A stretch of 8,487 bases of DNA from Kiloniellales bacterium (GTDB lineage Bacteria > Pseudomonadota > Alphaproteobacteria > Kiloniellales > JAKSBE01): contig JASJAL010000121.1 in NCBI GenBank assembly GCA_030067055.1, forward strand, positions 1-8,487. Direction: 5' to 3'. The translations under genes were made by a program, and so were the position numbers. How positions within the stretch are numbered: the first letter of the stretch is position 1; every line of letters begins with the position of its first letter. The notes below the pieces were generated by a model, which saw only the letters and a program-made list of their open reading frames with translations, was not told the DNA's origin and made no database searches. Shown here piece after piece: positions 6,064-8,487 of this stretch.

Positions 6064-7542
6064 ATGACGCCGCTGCGCAAGGCCGCCTGCATCGGCGGCG
6101 GGGTGATCGGCGCCGGCTGGGTCGCACGTTTGCTGCTGAACGGCATAGACGTCACGGTCGGCGACCCGGACCCCCAGGCCGAACGCAAGGTCGGCGAGGT
6201 GCTGGCCAACGCCGAGCGGGCGCTCGACCGGCTCACCCCGGCGCCGAAGCCGCCGGCTGGCAGACTCGGTTTCGCGACCAGCATCGGGGACGCGGTGGCG
6301 GAGGCTGAGCTGATCGTCGAGAGCGTGCCCGAGCGTCCGGAAGTCAAGCGCGCGGTCTACATTGAGATCGAGGCCGCCGCCCCGCCGGAGGCGATCATCG
6401 CCTCTTCGACCTCGGGGATCCTTCCCTCGGAGCTGCAAGCCGGCTTGCAGCACCCGGATCGCCTGCTGGTCGCGCACCCCTTCAACCCGGTCTACCTGCT
6501 GCCGCTGGTCGAGCTGGTCGCCGGGCGGCAGACCGCGCCCGAGACGGTCGAGCGGGCCCGGACGATCTACCGGGACCTCGGGATGCATCCGTTGGTGATC
6601 CGCAAGGAGATCGAGGCCTTCGTCGCCGACCGCCTACTGGAAGCCGTCTGGCGCGAATGCCTCTGGCTGGTCAAGGACGGCATCGCCACGACCGAAGAGA
6701 TCGACGACGCAATTCGCTTCGGCTTCGGCCTGCGCTGGGCCCAGATGGGGATCTTCGAGACCTACCGTGTGGCCGGCGGCGAGGCGGGCATGAAGCACTT
6801 CATCGCCCAGTTCGGCCCCTGCCTCAAGTGGCCCTGGACCAAGCTGACCGACGTGCCGGAACTGACCGAGGCGCTGGTCGAGACCATCGCCGCGCAGTCC
6901 GATGCGCAGTCCGGCCGGCACTCCATCCGTGAGCTGGAACGGACCCGCGACGACAACCTCGTGGCCATCCTGCAGGCGCTGAAAGGCCAGGACTGGGGCG
7001 CGGGCAAGACCCTGGCGGACTACGAGCGACGGCTTCACGAGGCGGCAGGGCGCAGCGCGGCGGAAGTCGACACGACCCGGCCGCTGCGCCTCTACGAGGC
7101 GACGGTTCGCTCGGACTGGACCGACTACAACGGCCACATGAACGAGAGCCGCTATCTCGAGGTTTTCTCGGAGGCGACCGACGCCGCGATGCGCTTCGTC
7201 GGTTGCGACCAGGCCTATGTCGCGGCCGGCGGCAGCTACTTCACCGCCGAGACCCACATCTGCCACCTGGGCGAGGCGCGGTTGCAGGAGCCGCTCTATG
7301 TCGAGAGCCAGACGCTTTCGGCCGACGGCAAGAAATGGCGCCTTTTCCACCGCCTCTACAGCGCCCGCAGCGAGGAATTGCTGGCCACCGGCGAGCACAT
7401 GCTGCTGCACGTCGACCTGGAAACCCGCCGCGTGGCGTCCGCCCGCGAACCCGTCGCGGGCAGGTTGGCGGCGCTCGCGGCGGCGCAGGCCGGGCTGCCG
7501 CAGCCGGAACAGGCTGGGGCCGCGATCGGCAAGAGAGGATAG
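6064..7542 (+). CDS. lcdH: L-carnitine dehydrogenase fused to a hot-dog (betainyl-CoA) thioesterase
   Basis: This 492-residue protein joins two enzymes. Residues 1 to about 320 are a 3-hydroxyacyl-CoA-dehydrogenase-type NAD enzyme. It has the dinucleotide loop GGGVIGAG (11-18), acidic D34 favouring NAD, catalytic H138 in VAHPFNPVYLLPLVE (136-150) and E150. The segment FETYRVAGGEAGMKHF (231-246), followed by KWPWTK (255-260), is what I recognise as L-carnitine dehydrogenase rather than 3-hydroxybutyryl-CoA dehydrogenase. After a charged linker, about 340-470 is a 4HBT hot-dog thioesterase with DWTDYNGHMNESRY (351-364). Expected reactions are L-carnitine + NAD to 3-dehydrocarnitine, and hydrolysis of betainyl-CoA to glycine betaine. 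In Pseudomonas these steps are separate proteins (CdhA, CdhB); fusions are known in rhizobia. The ATG at 6064 has GAGG five bases upstream; an earlier in-frame ATG at 6004 lies inside the BKACE gene and adds unrelated residues. The next gene follows after 4 bases. Confidence 0.9.
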   Translation: MTPLRKAACIGGGVIGAGWVARLLLNGIDVTVGDPDPQAERKVGEVLANAERALDRLTPAPKPPAGRLGFATSIGDAVAEAELIVESVPERPEVKRAVYIEIEAAAPPEAIIASSTSGILPSELQAGLQHPDRLLVAHPFNPVYLLPLVELVAGRQTAPETVERARTIYRDLGMHPLVIRKEIEAFVADRLLEAVWRECLWLVKDGIATTEEIDDAIRFGFGLRWAQMGIFETYRVAGGEAGMKHFIAQFGPCLKWPWTKLTDVPELTEALVETIAAQSDAQSGRHSIRELERTRDDNLVAILQALKGQDWGAGKTLADYERRLHEAAGRSAAEVDTTRPLRLYEATVRSDWTDYNGHMNESRYLEVFSEATDAAMRFVGCDQAYVAAGGSYFTAETHICHLGEARLQEPLYVESQTLSADGKKWRLFHRLYSARSEELLATGEHMLLHVDLETRRVASAREPVAGRLAALAAAQAGLPQPEQAGAAIGKRG

Positions 7543-7546
7543 GGAC

Positions 7547-8487
7547 ATGGACTTCGCGCTGAGCCCGGAACAGGAGATGGTCGTCGAGACCGTGCGCCGC
7601 TTCGTCGAGACCGAGCTCTATCCCCACGAAGCCGAGGTCGAGCGCAGCGGCCAGGTGCCGCGCGAGCTGGGCGAGGCGATCAAGGCCAAGGTCCTCGCGC
7701 TGGGCTTCTTCGCGCCCAACCTGCCGGTCGAGGTCGGCGGCGGCGGCCTGGACCACCTGACCTTCACCCTGTTGGAGCGCGAATTGGGCCGGGCCTCCAT
7801 GGCGCTGTCGGTCTTCTGGGGCCGGCCCTCGGGCATCCTCATGGCCTGTGACGACGAGCAGCGGGAGCGCTACCTGCTGCCGGCCGCGCGCGGCGAAAAA
7901 TTCGATGCCCTGGCCATGACCGAGCCGGACGCCGGTTCCGATGTCCGGGGCATGAAATGCCGTGCGCGGGCCGACGGCGACGACTGGATCCTCAACGGCA
8001 GCAAGCACTTCATCAGTCACGCCGACGTCGCCGACTTCGCCATCGTCTTCGTCGCGACCGGCGAGGAGGAGACGCCGCGCGGGCCGAAGAAGAAGATCAC
8101 CTGCTTCCTGGTCGACCGCGGGACGCCGGGCTTCGAGATCCGGCCTGGCTATGACTCGGTGTCGCACCGGGGCTATCACAACTGCATACTCGCCTTCGAC
8201 GACTGCCGCCTGCCGTCCGGCCAGGTCCTCGGCGAAGTCCACCGCGGCTTCGATCTGGCCAACGACTGGCTCTACGGCACCCGCCTGACCGTCGCCGCGA
8301 TGTGCGTCGGGCGAGCCCGGCGTGCCTTCGACCATGCTTTGAGCTATGCCGCCCAGCGCAAGCAGTTCGGCCAGACCATCGGCAAGTTCCAGGGCGTGTC
8401 CTTCAAGCTGGCCGACATGATCACCGAGATCGACGCCGCCGACTGGCTGACCCTGGCGGCGGCCTGGCGCCTGGACCGGGGCCTGCC
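7547..8487 (+). CDS. Acyl-CoA dehydrogenase family protein, 5' part (runs off the right edge)
   Basis: The first 313 of an expected 380-400 residues are present. They cover the N-terminal helical domain (from MDFALSPEQE), the beta domain with the FAD-site signature AMTEPDAGSDV (123-133), and the start of the C-terminal helical domain with RKQFGQTIGKFQG (271-283). The enzyme should oxidise an acyl-CoA to the 2-enoyl-CoA and pass electrons to electron-transfer flavoprotein. At the helix-G site used as base by the isovaleryl-/long-chain type, the residue before conserved R246 is T245. The base should therefore be the usual later glutamate, outside the window. GAGAGGA seven bases upstream supports the ATG at 7547. 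Its tight place after the carnitine fusion suggests a quaternary-ammonium acyl-CoA such as gamma-butyrobetainyl-CoA as substrate; a general fatty or branched acyl-CoA cannot be excluded. Confidence 0.9.
   Translation, partial: MDFALSPEQEMVVETVRRFVETELYPHEAEVERSGQVPRELGEAIKAKVLALGFFAPNLPVEVGGGGLDHLTFTLLERELGRASMALSVFWGRPSGILMACDDEQRERYLLPAARGEKFDALAMTEPDAGSDVRGMKCRARADGDDWILNGSKHFISHADVADFAIVFVATGEEETPRGPKKKITCFLVDRGTPGFEIRPGYDSVSHRGYHNCILAFDDCRLPSGQVLGEVHRGFDLANDWLYGTRLTVAAMCVGRARRAFDHALSYAAQRKQFGQTIGKFQGVSFKLADMITEIDAADWLTLAAAWRLDRGL

Noticed and set aside
5072..6067. 331-codon plus-strand frame overlapping BKACE
   Set aside because: It is a frame-shifted Gly/Arg-rich shadow without motifs, while the BKACE frame has a strong ribosome site and complete zinc residues.
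5163..6347. Minus-strand open frame opposite BKACE and the dehydrogenase (394 codons)
   Set aside because: It spans two real genes and their junction, shows no recognisable motif, and is explained by GC-rich third codon positions.
7241..8335. Minus-strand open frame opposite the fusion and acyl-CoA dehydrogenase
   Set aside because: It crosses a gene boundary, is low in complexity, has no domain, and lies antisense to well-supported genes.
1..8487. Mobile elements, tRNA or rRNA genes, CRISPR arrays, phage or defence genes
   Set aside because: I saw no transposase, terminal repeats with target duplication, tRNA-like fold, or spaced direct repeats. The GGGTTCG near 2126 is part of a hairpin within fmt, not a tRNA gene.

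Overview
The window reads as a stretch of a GC-rich alphaproteobacterial chromosome, probably Rhodospirillales or a close relative. That placement is inferred from base composition, from the divergent rmuC / def-fmt-truA order and from protein style; no 16S or other marker is present. Gene density is very high. The largest non-coding gap is about 140 bases (416-557), and I see no tRNA, rRNA, CRISPR array, insertion sequence or phage gene.

Left part (1-4098): the 5' end of rmuC runs leftward off the edge. Across a promoter-like gap, the housekeeping block def (peptide deformylase), fmt (methionyl-tRNA formyltransferase) and truA (tRNA pseudouridine synthase) runs rightward. A Bcr/CflA-type MFS efflux transporter follows. 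fmt, truA and the MFS gene overlap at stop/start codons (GTGA, TGATG) and are probably translationally coupled. def and fmt are separated by 99 bases holding a hairpin and a good sigma70-like promoter. An 11-bp perfect hairpin lies just upstream of the truA start.

Right part (4047-8487): a leftward GlxA-type AraC regulator diverges from a rightward operon of a beta-keto acid cleavage enzyme (BKACE/DUF849), an L-carnitine dehydrogenase fused to a hot-dog thioesterase, and an acyl-CoA dehydrogenase cut by the window edge. This matches the known aerobic carnitine route. Carnitine is oxidised to 3-dehydrocarnitine, cleaved with acetyl-CoA to betainyl-CoA plus acetoacetate, and betainyl-CoA is hydrolysed to glycine betaine. 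The acyl-CoA dehydrogenase suggests an extra entry step, perhaps from gamma-butyrobetaine. The 96-base divergent gap carries inverted half-sites that are candidate regulator targets.

The MFS and regulator genes converge and overlap by 52 bases, with a strong hairpin at the MFS stop codon. I do not see an entirely unknown system. The most interesting items are the carnitine cluster with its fusion and extra dehydrogenase, and several unexplained DNA/RNA dyads at gene junctions.
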